Source: JBDHUW01 sp039809345 (GTDB lineage: Bacteria > Patescibacteriota > Gracilibacteria > Absconditabacterales > Absconditicoccaceae). Taken from it: DNA of 31,166 nt. The notes beneath the pieces were generated by a model, which made no database searches, was not told where the DNA came from, and was given only the letters and a program-made list of their open reading frames with translations. Below are positions 31,117-31,166 of the stretch, piece by piece; position 1 is the first letter of the stretch, and each line of letters starts with the position of its first letter. Where the stretch lies: assembly GCA_039809345.1 (NCBI GenBank), contig JBDHUW010000012.1, forward strand, positions 1-31,166, written 5' to 3'. Both the position numbers and the translations under genes were made by a program.

Positions 31117-31166
31117 TTCACTAATTTTCTAACAGTAGTATATACATCTAGATTTTGTAATCAACA

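Overview
The window reads sensibly only with a non-standard genetic code. In-frame TGA sits at conserved glycines throughout (for example the IleRS GWDCHG motif, the Nudix boxes, the CCA-transferase VGGSVRD motif and IF-2 GGITQ). CGA and CGG sit at positions that are conserved tryptophans in IleRS and GH3 proteins. UGA=Gly with CGA/CGG=Trp is the combination I know as NCBI table 37 (Absconditabacterales, Candidatus Absconditabacteria/SR1, an epibiotic CPR/Patescibacteria lineage). The DNA is AT-rich, genes are tightly packed, and Shine-Dalgarno motifs are essentially absent. A standard-code gene caller shreds almost every gene here; the coordinates below were rebuilt by reading through TGA, and residues at CGA/CGG are taken as Trp.

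Layout. (1) 2-5789: five plus-strand proteins of lineage-specific character: a Pro/Thr/Ala-rich protein, a small acidic protein, a 928-residue protein of unknown fold, a Lys/Pro-tailed protein, and a zincin-like protein with HETIH. (2) 5800-10068: a degenerate IscU/SufU-like scaffold protein, then ileS with a complete Nudix domain inside its editing region. (3) 10073-11925, minus: a ZIP metal transporter and a 334-residue unknown protein that uses no TGA codon, so it may be foreign. (4) 12049-14382, plus: Na/Pi cotransporter and a cytoplasmic glycerophosphodiesterase. (5) 14386-19794, minus, operon-like: DUF4105 protein, infB, MTH1-type Nudix, D-Ala-D-Ala ligase, a small membrane protein, pth. 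(6) 19921-27291, plus: CCA nucleotidyltransferase, an LTA-synthase/GDPD fusion, ribosomal protein bL9, an S41 protease and an SPFH/band-7 protein. (7) 27363-29108, minus: an exported protein and an MscL-type channel. (8) 29171-31083, plus: lspA and a GH3-family enzyme.

The genes combine translation (ileS, infB, pth, cca, rplI), envelope building and turnover (ddl, LTA-synthase fusion, lspA, S41 protease, DUF4105 protein, mscL) and ion/phosphate handling (ZIP, Na/Pi, GDPD). The observations most worth following up are the Nudix insertion in IleRS, the LTA synthase-GDPD fusion, the TGA-free gene in a recoded genome, the cysteine-poor IscU-like protein, and the unknown five-gene block at the left end. 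No gene-free stretch longer than 300 bases exists. I found no tRNA, rRNA, CRISPR array or insertion sequence.
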